A stretch of DNA of 64,000 bases from Streptomyces sp. NBC_00083 (GCF_026343295.1 NZ_JAPELY010000002.1:1240001-1304000), one strand, 5' to 3'. Numbered from the stretch's first letter, positions 27,279 through 36,238 are shown. Translations and numbers: made by a program. The notes: generated from the letters alone by a model not told the origin.

Positions 27279-27404
27279 CCGGAACACGCCACGGACGCCC
27301 GCCGGCCGCGCCCCGGGCGCCGCTGGGGCGCCGGTGTCCGAACGGCGAAACGGCCCGGGTCCCCTCACAGGGCCCGTGTAACCTGGCTGGAAACATCTGC
27401 ATAT

Positions 27405-27505
27405 TCCGACAGGGGAGCGCCACAGCGCTGAGAGTGCGGTGCCCATCACGGGACACGGACCGCAGACCCTCTGAACCTTGCCCCGGTCATTCGGGGTAGG
27501 AAGTT
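27405..27505 (+). promoter_or_regulatory. TPP (THI-box) riboswitch
   Basis: Conserved THI elements in order: 'aggggagcgcc', 'gcgctgagagtgcgg' (CTGAGA at 27428-27433), 'ccgcagaccctctgaacct' and 'ggtaggaag'. The pyrimidine-sensor and pyrophosphate-sensor helices can both be drawn. It precedes thiB-thiP-thiQ and should shut off thiamine uptake when TPP is plentiful. The 325-bp gap after rlmN also holds a 7-bp hairpin (27308-27331) probably ending rlmN transcripts. Confidence 0.95.
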
Positions 27506-27527
27506 CGGCGATTACTCAAGCTGTTGC

Positions 27528-27565
27528 GCCCTGCCCGCACGACCTCCGCGTCGTGCGGGCAGGGC
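27528..27565 (+). terminator. Expression-platform hairpin of the TPP riboswitch
   Basis: 16-bp perfect stem (27528-27543 / 27550-27565) with a 6-nt loop, starting ~23 nt after the aptamer and ending 39 nt before the thiB start. It does not include the thiB Shine-Dalgarno (aggagg, 27589-27594), so control by transcription termination is more likely than SD masking. Confidence 0.8.
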
Positions 27566-27603
27566 CGCGTCTCTTCCTGGTCATCTCCAGGAGGAATGAA
27601 GAA

Positions 27604-28704
27604 ATGCGCAGTACCAAGAGGCTCGCGGCCGGCACGCTCGCCGCCGCCCTCGGGGTCGCGACGCTCGCGGCCTGCGGCGGCTCGAACGACACGAAGGCGT
27701 CCGGCACGGCCGGCGGATCCGGCGGCAAGACCGTCACGCTCGTCAGCCACGACTCGTTCGCCGCCTCCGACGCGGTGCTCAAGGCGTTCACCGCCCAGAC
27801 CGGCTACACCGTCAAGGTGCTCAAGAGCGGGGACGCCGGCGCCGCCCTCAACCAGGAGATCCTCACCAAGGGCTCCCCGCGCGGCGACGTCTTCTTCGGC
27901 GTCGACAACACCCTGCTCTCGCGCGCCCTCGACAACGGCATCTTCACGCCGTACGAGGCCAAGGGCCTGGACCGGGTGCCCGCCGAGGACCAGCTCGACA
28001 AGGACAAGCACCGGGTCACGCCCATCGACACCGGCGACATCTGCGTCAACTACGACAAGAAGTACTTCGCGGACAAGAAGCTGAGCCCCCCGCAGTCCTT
28101 CGACGACCTGATCAAGCCCGAGTACAAGAACCTCCTCGTCACGGAGAACGTGGCGACGTCGTCCCCCGGGCTCGGCTTCATGCTCGGATCGGTCGCCACG
28201 TACGGCGACGGAGGCTGGCAGGGGTACTGGAAGAAGCTGAAGGCCAACGGTGTCAAGGTCGTCGACGGCTGGGAGCAGGCCTACAACACGGACTTCTCCG
28301 GCTCGGCCGGCGGCAAGAAGGCCAAGGGCGACCGGCCGCTCGTCGTCTCCTACGCCTCCAGCCCGCCCGCCGAAGTGATCTACGCCGACCCCAAGCCCAC
28401 CGAGGCCCCCACCGGCGTCGCCACCGGCACCTGCTTCCGCCAGACCGAGTTCGCGGGCCTGCTCAAGGGCGCCAAGAACGAGGCCGGCGGCAAGGCGCTC
28501 CTCGACTTCCTGATCTCCAAGAAGTTCCAGGAGGACATGCCGCTCCAGATGTTCGTGGACCCGGTCGCCAAGGACGCCGCCGTGCCCGCGGAGTTCACCA
28601 AGTTCGGCGCGAAGATCACCGAATCGGCGACCGTCGCCCCCGACACGATCGCCAAGAACCGTGACCAGTGGGTCAAGACATGGTCCTCGCTCGTCCTGAA
28701 GTAG
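27604..28704 (+). CDS. thiB: Thiamine ABC transporter substrate-binding lipoprotein
   Basis: 366 residues from ATG 27604, 9 nt after AGGAGG. Lipoprotein signal 'RLAAGTLAAALGVATLAACG' with lipobox LAAC. The mature protein has the TbpA/ThiB signatures 'TLVSHDSFAASDAVLKAF', 'RGDVFFGVDNTLLSRAL', 'PIDTGDICVNYDK' and 'YASSPPAEVIYADPKPTEAP'. Binds thiamine or its phosphates outside the membrane and delivers it to ThiP. First gene of the riboswitch-controlled operon; its end overlaps thiP. Confidence 0.94.
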   Translation: MRSTKRLAAGTLAAALGVATLAACGGSNDTKASGTAGGSGGKTVTLVSHDSFAASDAVLKAFTAQTGYTVKVLKSGDAGAALNQEILTKGSPRGDVFFGVDNTLLSRALDNGIFTPYEAKGLDRVPAEDQLDKDKHRVTPIDTGDICVNYDKKYFADKKLSPPQSFDDLIKPEYKNLLVTENVATSSPGLGFMLGSVATYGDGGWQGYWKKLKANGVKVVDGWEQAYNTDFSGSAGGKKAKGDRPLVVSYASSPPAEVIYADPKPTEAPTGVATGTCFRQTEFAGLLKGAKNEAGGKALLDFLISKKFQEDMPLQMFVDPVAKDAAVPAEFTKFGAKITESATVAPDTIAKNRDQWVKTWSSLVLK

Positions 28705-30410
28705 AGCGCCCCCCGGGCAGGCCGCCCCGCACCCCGGGGCGGCCGGACGCGGCGCGGCAGAGCGCGCCGCGCCGCACCGCCGTGTGCTTCGGCCTCATGG
28801 CGCTGCCGCTCGCCTTCTTCGCGGTGTTCTTCGCCTGGCCCGTCGCCGCCATCGTCGGCCGCGGGCTCAAGACGGACGGCGCCTGGCAGTTCGGCCGGAT
28901 CACCGAGGTCCTCAGCGACCCCGACATCACCCACGTCCTGTGGTTCACCACCTGGCAGGCGCTCGCCTCCACCGCGCTCACCCTGCTGATCGCGCTGCCC
29001 GGCGCCTACGTGTTCGCACGCCTCGACTTCCCCGGCAAACAGTTCCTGCGGGCCGTGGTCACCGTCCCGTTCGTGCTGCCCACCGTCGTCGTCGGCACCG
29101 CCTTCCTCGCCCTGCTCGGCCGCGGCGGGCTCCTCGACCAGCTGTGGGGGGTGCGCCTGGACACCACGGTGTGGGCGATCCTGCTCGCGCACGTCTTCTT
29201 CAACTACGCCGTGGTCGTCCGCACCGTCGGCGGCCTGTGGTCGCAGCTCGACCCCCGCCAGGAAGAAGCCGCCCGCGTGCTCGGCGCCTCCCGCCTCGCG
29301 GCCTGGCGCCAGGTCACGCTCCCCGCGCTCGGCCCCGCCGTCGCCGCGGCCGGCCTCATGGTCTTCCTCTTCACCTTCACCTCCTTCGGCGTCGTCCAGA
29401 TCCTCGGCGGCCCCACCTTCTCCACCCTCGAAGTGGAGATCTACCGCGAGACCGCCGAACTCCTCGACCTGCCCACCGCGGCCGTGCTCACCCTCGTGCA
29501 GTTCGCCGCGGTCGGCGCGATCCTCGCCGTGCACGCCTGGACCGTCCGCCGCCGCGAGAGCGCCCTCACCCTCGTCGACCCCGCGCACACCGCCCGCCGC
29601 CCGCGCGGCGCCGGCCAGTACGCCCTGCTCGGCTCGGTCCTCGCGGTGGTCGCCCTGCTGATCCTGCTGCCCATCGGCGTCCTCGTCCAACGCTCCCTCG
29701 ACACCCCCGACGGGTACGGACTCGGCTACTACCGGGCGCTCCAGGCGGCGGGCGACAACGGCAGCTTCCTCGTGCCGCCCATCGAGGCGATCGGCAACTC
29801 GCTCCAGTACGCCCTCGCCGCCACCGCGATCGCGCTCGTCGTCGGCGGCCTCGCGGCGGCCGCCCTGGCCCGGCGCGGCAGCGGACGCCTCATGCGCGGC
29901 TTCGACGCACTCCTCATGCTGCCGCTCGGCGTCTCCGCCGTCACCGTCGGCTTCGGCTTCCTGATCACCCTCGACGAGCCGCCGCTCGACCTCAGGACCT
30001 CCTGGATCCTGGTGCCGCTCGCCCAGGCCCTGGTCGGCACGCCCTTCGTCGTACGGATCATGCTGCCCGTGCTGCGCGCGGTGGATGGACGGCTGCGCGA
30101 GGCGGCGGCCGTGCTCGGCGCGTCCCCGCTGCGGGTCTGGCGCGAGGTGGACCTGCCGCTGGTACGCAGGGCGCTCCTGGTCGCGGCGGGCTTCGCCTTC
30201 GCCGTCTCGCTCGGCGAGTTCGGCGCGACCGTCTTCATCGCCCGGCCCGACCACCCGACCCTGCCGGTCGCCGTGGCCCGCCTCCTCGGCCGCGCCGGCG
30301 ACCTCAACTACGGCCAGGCGATGGCCCTCAGCACGATTCTGATGGTGGTGTGCGCGGTGTCGCTGCTCGTCCTCGAACGCATCCGGACCGACCGGAGCGG
30401 GGAGTTCTGA
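28680..30410 (+). CDS. thiP: Thiamine ABC transporter permease (fused double-domain)
   Basis: 576 residues from ATG 28680, overlapping thiB by 25 bp. GTG 28668 or a later GTG are alternative starts; none has a clear SD. About 12 TM segments in two binding-protein-dependent permease halves, each with an EAA loop: 'EEAARVLGASRLAAWRQVTLP' (~201-221, read as EAARVLGAS...QVTLP) and 'REAAAVLGASPLRVWREVDL' (~473-492). One polypeptide therefore forms the whole channel, as in E. coli ThiP. ATGA-type coupling with thiQ. Confidence 0.92.
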   Translation: MVLARPEVERPPGRPPRTPGRPDAARQSAPRRTAVCFGLMALPLAFFAVFFAWPVAAIVGRGLKTDGAWQFGRITEVLSDPDITHVLWFTTWQALASTALTLLIALPGAYVFARLDFPGKQFLRAVVTVPFVLPTVVVGTAFLALLGRGGLLDQLWGVRLDTTVWAILLAHVFFNYAVVVRTVGGLWSQLDPRQEEAARVLGASRLAAWRQVTLPALGPAVAAAGLMVFLFTFTSFGVVQILGGPTFSTLEVEIYRETAELLDLPTAAVLTLVQFAAVGAILAVHAWTVRRRESALTLVDPAHTARRPRGAGQYALLGSVLAVVALLILLPIGVLVQRSLDTPDGYGLGYYRALQAAGDNGSFLVPPIEAIGNSLQYALAATAIALVVGGLAAAALARRGSGRLMRGFDALLMLPLGVSAVTVGFGFLITLDEPPLDLRTSWILVPLAQALVGTPFVVRIMLPVLRAVDGRLREAAAVLGASPLRVWREVDLPLVRRALLVAAGFAFAVSLGEFGATVFIARPDHPTLPVAVARLLGRAGDLNYGQAMALSTILMVVCAVSLLVLERIRTDRSGEF

Positions 30411-31459
30411 TGCTCAAGCTCGACCAGGTGACCGTACGGTTCGGACAGCGGGCCGCGCTCGACGCCGTCGACCTGGAGGTCGCCGAGCACGAGACGGTGT
30501 GTGTGCTCGGCCCCAGCGGCAGCGGCAAATCGACGCTGCTGCGGGTCGTCGCGGGCCTCCAGCACCCCGACGCCGGACGGGTGTTGCTCGGCGGCGCCGA
30601 CCAGGCGGGGGTGCCCGTGCACAAGCGCGGGCTCGGCCTGATGTTCCAGGACCACCAGCTCTTCCCGCAGCGCGACGTCGCGGGCAACGTGGCGTTCGGG
30701 CTGCGCATGCGGGGCGCCTCGCGGGCCGAACAGGCAGGCAGGGTGAGCGAGTTGCTCGACCTGGTCGGGCTGCCCGGCGCGGGCGGGCGGGCCGTCGGGG
30801 CCCTCTCCGGCGGCGAGCAGCAGCGCGTCGCCCTCGCCCGCGCCCTGGCGCCCTCGCCCCGGCTGCTCATGCTGGACGAGCCGCTGGGCCAGCTCGACCG
30901 CACCCTGCGCGAGCGCCTGGTGCTCGAACTGCGCTCCCTGTTCGGCCGGTTGGGCACGACGGTGCTCGCCGTCACGCACGACCAGGGCGAGGCGTTCGCC
31001 CTGGCCGACCGGGTGGTGGTGATGCGCGACGGCCGCATCGCGCAGACCGGCACGCCCCTCGACGTCTGGCAGCGCCCCGCGTCGGAGTTCGTGGCGCGCT
31101 TCCTCGGCTTCGAGAACGTGGTGCCGGCGACGGTGGCGGGGGAGGCCGCCGACACCCCCTGGGGCACGGTCCCGGTGCCGCCCGGCTCCCCGCAGGGCGA
31201 GGTCCGGGTGCTGGTGCGGCCGGCGGGTGTACGGATCGTGGGAGAGCGGGAGGGGCTGCCGTGCGAGGTCGTCGCGCGGACGTTCCGCGGCAGCCGCGTC
31301 GCCCTGAGCCTGCGGCCCGCGGCCGGGCCGCCGATCGAGGCGGAGTGCGAGCCGGGGCGGGCGGCGGCGCAGGTCGGTGCGGAGGTGGAGGTCGCCTTCG
31401 CCGCGGCGGAGGTGGTGGTCCTGGAGGCGGATCCCGCCCCCGCCGCGCCCCTTCCCTAG
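30410..31459 (+). CDS. thiQ: Thiamine ABC transporter ATP-binding protein
   Basis: 349 residues from ATG 30410. Walker A 'GPSGSGKS' at 34-41, Q-loop Gln80 in 'LMFQDHQLFPQRDV', signature LSGGE at 132-136, Walker B 'LLMLDEP' at 152-158, then an extra C-terminal ~120-residue regulatory (TOBE-like) region. Powers ThiBP. Its TAG and the TAG of the opposing transporter gene share the tetranucleotide CTAG (31456-31459), so the two genes abut tail to tail with no spacer. Confidence 0.92.
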   Translation: MLKLDQVTVRFGQRAALDAVDLEVAEHETVCVLGPSGSGKSTLLRVVAGLQHPDAGRVLLGGADQAGVPVHKRGLGLMFQDHQLFPQRDVAGNVAFGLRMRGASRAEQAGRVSELLDLVGLPGAGGRAVGALSGGEQQRVALARALAPSPRLLMLDEPLGQLDRTLRERLVLELRSLFGRLGTTVLAVTHDQGEAFALADRVVVMRDGRIAQTGTPLDVWQRPASEFVARFLGFENVVPATVAGEAADTPWGTVPVPPGSPQGEVRVLVRPAGVRIVGEREGLPCEVVARTFRGSRVALSLRPAAGPPIEAECEPGRAAAQVGAEVEVAFAAAEVVVLEADPAPAAPLP

Positions 31460-32433
31460 ACCCTCCGGGCGCAGGACTCCGCCCGCGGGCCGTGCTCGTC
31501 GCCCGCGCGGTTCCCCGCGCCCCTGACGGGGTCGTCCTCGGCGGGGTCGGGGGTGAGAGCGGGGCCGGCGTCGGTGTCGGGGCTGCCGAACCAGGCCACG
31601 GCGACCGCACCGGCCACCGCGAGGACGAACCCCAGGACCGCCATCCAGGCGAGCCCCGCCCGCGACGCGTCGCCGAGCCACACCACCCCGATCGCTCCCG
31701 GCAGCACCGTCTCGCCCACGACGAGCGCCGCCGTCGCCCCGTTGACCGAGCCGATCTGCAGCGCCACCGTGTGCAGGTACATCCCGCCGATGCCGGCGAC
31801 GAGGATCGCGTACAGCGCCGGGTCGCCGAGCAGGGCGCCGAGGTCGAAGGGGTCCACGCCGTTCAGGACGCGTACGCCGACCCCGAGCGCCCCGAAGCCG
31901 AGCCCCGACAGGAGCCCCGCGAGGATCGCGGCGCGGGCGCCGAGGAGGCGTACGGCCACCGTGCCCCCGGCCATCAGGAGGAGCGCGACCGCGAGGAGCC
32001 ACCAGTGCGTCGCCAAGTCGGTGTGCCCGCTGCCCTCGTGGCCCGCCGCGGACGCGAGCAGCACCAGCGCCGAGCAGACCACGCCGATGGACGTCCACTC
32101 GGCGCGGCTCAGCCGGATGCCGAGGAGCTTGACGCTGAGCACCGCCGTGATGACCAGGTTCGCGCTGATCACCGTCTGGGAGAGGAAGAGGGGGAGCAGC
32201 CGGGCCGCCAGCGCGCCGAGCCCGAACCCGACGAAGTCGAGCACTGTGCCGACGACGAACTCCCAGGTCGTCGCCGCCTTCGCCGTGGAGGAGAGGCTGG
32301 GCCCGCCGTGCTGGGTACGGTCGCTCTCCGCCGCGTCGCGCCGGGCGGACTTGCGGGACCCGACGGCTTGCAGGACCGAGCCCGTGCCGTAACAGACCGA
32401 GGCGGCGATGGCGGTCAGCAGACCGAGCAGCAC
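31456..32433 (-). CDS. DMT-superfamily (EamA-like) transporter
   Basis: 325 residues from GTG 32433 (VLLGLLTAIAASVCYGTGSV), with GGAG 8 nt upstream; the open frame continues further but has no membrane character. About nine to ten hydrophobic segments arranged as two repeated halves, and a hydrophilic Asp/Glu-rich tail after ~300. Drug/metabolite exporters of this size have diverse substrates, and none is implied by neighbours. It meets thiQ tail to tail. Confidence 0.82.
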   Translation of the reverse strand: MLLGLLTAIAASVCYGTGSVLQAVGSRKSARRDAAESDRTQHGGPSLSSTAKAATTWEFVVGTVLDFVGFGLGALAARLLPLFLSQTVISANLVITAVLSVKLLGIRLSRAEWTSIGVVCSALVLLASAAGHEGSGHTDLATHWWLLAVALLLMAGGTVAVRLLGARAAILAGLLSGLGFGALGVGVRVLNGVDPFDLGALLGDPALYAILVAGIGGMYLHTVALQIGSVNGATAALVVGETVLPGAIGVVWLGDASRAGLAWMAVLGFVLAVAGAVAVAWFGSPDTDAGPALTPDPAEDDPVRGAGNRAGDEHGPRAESCARRV

Positions 32434-32557
32434 GGGCGGACTCCGTTCCTTGGCGGGGGCAACCGGTTCACCCCACTCCGCTTTACCAGACGTTTGCCGT
32501 CCTTTGGGAGTTGCCTGGTGCCCCGCACTTTCTGTCCCGCCCGGCCCGGCGGCGCCC

Positions 32558-33703
32558 TCAGCCCTCGGCGGACATGCGGGCCAGCGCGGCGGGCGCCTCG
32601 GCCACGGAGTCGACGAGGGCGATCCGGGCCGCCATCGGACGGTCCTTCGCCAGCGCCCGGAGCAGCGGCCACGTCGGCAGCTCCTCCGTCCAGTGCGCAC
32701 GGTCGACGAGCACCATCGGCGTCGGAGTGCCCCGCGACTCGTAGTAGTTCGGCGTCGCGTTGTCGAAGATCTCCTGCACGGTGCCGGCCGCGCCCGGCAG
32801 GAAGACGACGCCGGCGTTGGAGCGGGCGAGCAGGCCGTCCTCGCGGGTGGCGTTGGCGAAGTACTTGGCGATGGCGCCCGCGAAGGCGTTCGGCGGCTCG
32901 TGGCCGTAGAACCAGGTGGGGATGCCGACGGAGGTCCCGCCGCGCGGCCACTTCGTCCGCACCTCGAAGGCGGCGCGCGCCCACGCCGACACGGACGGCC
33001 TGAACGAGGGCTCGGCGCCGAGGAGTTGGAGGGCCGAGTCGAGCATGGCGTCGTCGAAGGGCGCCGCGTACGCGCCGAGGTTCGCGGCCTCCATGGCGCC
33101 CGGCCCGCCGCCGGTCGCCACGGTGAACCCGGCACGGGCCAGGGTGCGTCCCAGCACGGCCGCGCCCTGGTACTCGCTCGTGCCGCGGGCCATCGCGTGG
33201 CCGCCCATCACCCCCACCACCCGGGCGCCGAGGAGGAGTTCGTCCAGGGCGTCGGAGATCGCGTCGTCGTGGATGGAGCGCAGCATCGAGGAGAAGACGT
33301 CGCCGTCGGCCTTGGTCCGCTGGAACCAGGCGTACGACAGCGCGTCGGGGGTGTGCTCGTAGCCGGAGGCGAGGCCCTCGAAGAGCTCGGCGGGGGAGTA
33401 GAGGGTGCCGCGGTACGGGTCGAACGGCAGGTGCGGGACGGGCGGGAAGACGAGGGCGCCGTCGGCCCGCACCTTCGCGGCGGCGTCCGGCTCCATCGCA
33501 CAGCCGAGGAAGACGGCGCTGGCGGTGTCGGTGGCGAGCAGGACGGGCGTACGGGCCGTCAGGTCGACGGACTGCACCCGGTATCCGGCGAGGCCGCGGT
33601 GCGCGGTGACCGCGTCGAATTCGGCGAGCGATTCGATCTCGGTGTCGCTGCGGGGGCTGTCGGCGGGGAGGGGCGTTTCGTCTGTGTCCGGCACGGCGGC
33701 CAT
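32558..33703 (-). CDS. LOG-family (TIGR00730-like) protein
   Basis: 381 residues from ATG 33703. The second half carries 'VGVMGGHAMARG', 'VATGGGPGAMEAAN' and 'VVFLPGAAGTVQEIFDN', the last being the LOG motif PGGxGTxxE with Gly to Ala. LOG proteins hydrolyse nucleoside monophosphates to the base plus ribose phosphate (cytokinin activation in plants and actinomycetes). This one is about twice as long as a minimal LOG, with an extra ~170-residue N-terminal part of the same broad family fold, so substrate is uncertain. Single gene. Confidence 0.8.
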   Translation of the reverse strand: MAAVPDTDETPLPADSPRSDTEIESLAEFDAVTAHRGLAGYRVQSVDLTARTPVLLATDTASAVFLGCAMEPDAAAKVRADGALVFPPVPHLPFDPYRGTLYSPAELFEGLASGYEHTPDALSYAWFQRTKADGDVFSSMLRSIHDDAISDALDELLLGARVVGVMGGHAMARGTSEYQGAAVLGRTLARAGFTVATGGGPGAMEAANLGAYAAPFDDAMLDSALQLLGAEPSFRPSVSAWARAAFEVRTKWPRGGTSVGIPTWFYGHEPPNAFAGAIAKYFANATREDGLLARSNAGVVFLPGAAGTVQEIFDNATPNYYESRGTPTPMVLVDRAHWTEELPTWPLLRALAKDRPMAARIALVDSVAEAPAALARMSAEG

Positions 33704-34248
33704 GCTAGGCGCTGCGCTGTGCCGGGCGGAACGGGGGTGATCCTTGCCAGGGAGGCCCGGGTGCCCCCGCTGCCGCCTGCGGTCCCGCGCAGTTCCCCGC
33801 GCCCCTGGGTGGGGCGGCCTGGGCGGCATGCCCAGTGCAGGTCACCTCGGCCCGTCCGGCGTTTGAGGACGAGCGCCTTTCAGGCGCGCCGGGGTCTGGG
33901 GCGGAGCCCCGGTAGCCCCGCTGTCGTCCGCAGACCGTGCCCGCGTCTCGCGCAGTTCCCCGCGCCCCTGGCGGGGTTGACCTTGGCAGGGTGCCGATGC
34001 CCAGGTACCCCGCTGTCGTCCGCAGACCGTGCCCGCGTCTCGCGCAGTTCCCCGCGCCCCTATCGGGGTCGGCCTGGGCGGCATGCCCACCCCGGGCCAC
34101 TTCAGCCCGTCCGGCGATTGAGGACGAGCGCCTTTCGGGCGCGATCGGGGTCTGGGGCGGAGCCCCAGGAGCCTGGACCTCAGCCCGTTCCATGACCCCC
34201 GGAGGGTTTCGGGAAGGGGCGGGGTGGGGAACTCCCCGGGGTCCGGGG
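33704..34248. repeat. Gene-free stretch built from dispersed intergenic repeats
   Basis: 545 bp without a convincing gene. It contains two copies of a ~65-bp unit (33847-33912 and 34102-34170) with 'gcccgtccggcg(t/a)ttgaggacgagcgcctttc' (split: gcccgtccggcg and ttgaggacgagcgc) followed by 'gggtctggggcggagcccc', and three copies of 'agttccccgcgcccct'. These are the family of short repeats found many times between streptomycete genes; an inverted copy ends the window. Function unknown; the GGGGCGGAGCCCC core can form a hairpin and may terminate transcripts. Confidence 0.85.
33916..34061. repeat. 54-bp perfect direct repeat
   Basis: 33916-33969 and 34008-34061 are identical over 54 bp ('ccccgctgtcgtccgcagac...cgcgcccct'), 92 bp apart start to start, nested inside the larger repeat region. 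It looks like a recent tandem duplication of one intergenic unit. Confidence 0.9.
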
Positions 34249-35406
34249 CTAGCGGAGCGGGAACGCGGCGGCTTCGGCGATCGTGGCGGTCAGCGGGGTG
34301 AAGACGGCCAGCAGCGCCAGAGCCCGCAGGGCGGCCGCGGCCCGCAGCGTGGCGGCGGGCGTGCCGAGCGACAGGAGCGCCGCCGTCGTGTGGGCACGGG
34401 CGTGCCGCGATTCCAGAACCGCGGTCAGCAGCGTGGCCACCGTGCAGCTCATCACCAGCGCCGCGCCGAGCCCGGTCAGCGGACCGAAGGGGTGCGCACC
34501 GGCCTGGTCGCCGTAGAGCGCCGCCGCCGCGATCGCCGCGGACGCCACCGCGCTCACCACGCCGAGGGGCCGTCCGATGCGACGGGCCTCCGCCATCAGG
34601 ACCCGGCCGGCCAGCAGCCGGGCCGCACCGGGGCGGGCCAGTTGCAGCAGGCGCCCGCTGAAGTGGGCGAGCGCGGGGCCCGCCAGGGCCAGGCCGAGCG
34701 CGGTCAGCGCCCAGCCGCCGAGCAGCCCGGCCGGGCTGCCCTCGGGGTGGCCCGGCATCGGGAACGCCGACCCCGAAGCGCCCCGGCTCGCGTACGTCTC
34801 CACCGCGAGGCCCACCGCGATGAGCGCGCAGCCCCACGGCAGTCCGCTCGGCGTGGCCGCGGGCTCCTCCGGGTGCACCGGGTCGCTCCGCTCGGCGGCG
34901 CGGGCCGAGCGCGGGCGCAGGGTGAGACCGGCCGCCGCCGACGCCGTCACCGGCAGCACGGCGAGCAGGGTCAGCGCGGCCGCCAGCGGCATGGGCTGGT
35001 CCGCGGCGAGCAGACCCGCCGCGGCCCCGTCGAAGGGCAGCCCGGTGATGTCGCCGCGCAGATGGAGGTAGACCAGGAGCGCCACCGCGGAGCCGAGTGT
35101 GCAGGTCACCGCCGTGGACGCGGCGGCGATCGCGGCGAGACGCGCGGGCCCGAGGCCCACCGCGGAGAGCCCGGGGCGCGGCCGGGTGCTGGGATCGGTG
35201 CGGGCCACCGCCACCGCGAAGTGCACGGTCGCCGCCAGCGGCACGGCGCACCACAGCAGCCGCAGGACCGACGCACCGGGATGACCGACGGCGTGGCCGA
35301 GCGTGCACAGCAGGAGGAAGCCGACCCCGGCGGACGCCGCCGACACCAGCAGGCGGCGCAGCAGGACCAGCGGGTGGGTGCCGCGGGCTAGACGGAGAGC
35401 GAGCAC
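34249..35406 (-). CDS. ABC transporter-type membrane protein (putative permease)
   Basis: 385 residues from GTG 35406, with GGAGGG ~9 nt upstream. Very hydrophobic and Ala/Leu-rich, with about eight to nine predicted TM segments ('AASAGVGFLLLCTLG', 'LGLALAGPALAHF', 'GLGAALVMSCTVATLLTAVL'). No conserved permease motif is strong, but the last third ('AALLSLGTPAATLRAAAALRAL') resembles FtsX-like permeases. The start lies 19 bp inside the upstream ATPase gene, so the two are coupled. Substrate unknown. Confidence 0.72.
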   Translation of the reverse strand: MLALRLARGTHPLVLLRRLLVSAASAGVGFLLLCTLGHAVGHPGASVLRLLWCAVPLAATVHFAVAVARTDPSTRPRPGLSAVGLGPARLAAIAAASTAVTCTLGSAVALLVYLHLRGDITGLPFDGAAAGLLAADQPMPLAAALTLLAVLPVTASAAAGLTLRPRSARAAERSDPVHPEEPAATPSGLPWGCALIAVGLAVETYASRGASGSAFPMPGHPEGSPAGLLGGWALTALGLALAGPALAHFSGRLLQLARPGAARLLAGRVLMAEARRIGRPLGVVSAVASAAIAAAALYGDQAGAHPFGPLTGLGAALVMSCTVATLLTAVLESRHARAHTTAALLSLGTPAATLRAAAALRALALLAVFTPLTATIAEAAAFPLR

Positions 35407-36125
35407 GCGGCGATACCCTCCGTATCCGAACTGCCATTGTTTCCGCGGGAGTTGACCCGGCGGCCGTCGATGAGGACCACCGTGCGGTCGGCCAGCTCCG
35501 CCACCTCCGTGTCGTGGGTGGCGATGAGCGTGGTGATGTGGTGCGAGCGGGCCGCGGTCAGCAGGGTGCGCAGCACCTGGGCTCCGTCGCCCCGGTGCAG
35601 GGTGGCCGTCGGCTCGTCCGCGAACAGCACGGCCGGCTCGGTGACCAGGGCCCGCGCGATCGCGACGCGCTGGCGCTCCGCCTGGAGCAGGGCGTACGGC
35701 CGCTTCTTCGCACAGGTGTCGATGTCGAGCCGCTCCAGCCACTCCAGCGCGGTCTTCTTCGCGGCGCGCTGTGCGACCCCGCGCAGGAGCAGCGGCAGTG
35801 CCGCGTTCTCCCACGCGCTCAGCTCGGGCACCAGCGTGGGCTCGGGGTCGATCCACGCGAACCGGTCGCGCCGCAGCCGCTCACGGGCCACCGGGCCCAG
35901 GGTGTTGACGGGCACCCCGTCGAACCACACCTCGCCCTCGTCCGGTACGAGGCTGCCCGCGAGGCAGCGCAGCAGGGTCGTCTTGCCGCAGCCGCGCGGA
36001 CCGCCCACCGCGAGGATCTCGCCCTCGCGGACCCCCACCGAGACCCCGGTCAGGGCGGGCGAGCCGCTGTGGGAATGGTGCAGGGAACGCGCCCACAGCA
36101 CATCGTTGTCCGGCGGAGCCACCAT
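35388..36125 (-). CDS. ABC transporter ATP-binding protein with degenerate motifs
   Basis: 245 residues from ATG 36125, with 'gagg' 8 nt upstream; GTG 36134 is an alternative. LolD/MacB-like order: Walker A 'GPRGCGKTT' ~40-48, Walker B 'VLFADEPTA', H-loop 'IATHDTEVAEL'. Two key elements are off consensus: the signature reads 'LLQAERQRVAIARAL' instead of LSGGQ, and the Q-loop region is 'FAWIDPEPTLVPEL' without the usual Gln. It may hydrolyse ATP poorly or work as an asymmetric partner. The Cys-rich ends are unusual for the family. Confidence 0.82.
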   Translation of the reverse strand: MVAPPDNDVLWARSLHHSHSGSPALTGVSVGVREGEILAVGGPRGCGKTTLLRCLAGSLVPDEGEVWFDGVPVNTLGPVARERLRRDRFAWIDPEPTLVPELSAWENAALPLLLRGVAQRAAKKTALEWLERLDIDTCAKKRPYALLQAERQRVAIARALVTEPAVLFADEPTATLHRGDGAQVLRTLLTAARSHHITTLIATHDTEVAELADRTVVLIDGRRVNSRGNNGSSDTEGIAACSLSV

Positions 36126-36238
36126 GGTGCACACCTCGGTTCAGATCAGATTTCCTGCTCCCCGTACGGGGGAACGAAGGCAGGGCCGATCGGTCACTGG
36201 CACGCTAAGCAGTGGGCTGGGGCTCTCCCCACAGCACG

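Noticed and set aside
27596..27650. ATG at 27596 as start of thiB
   Set aside because: It is in another frame and yields no lipoprotein signal; ATG 27604 gives the lipobox protein with a well-spaced AGGAGG.
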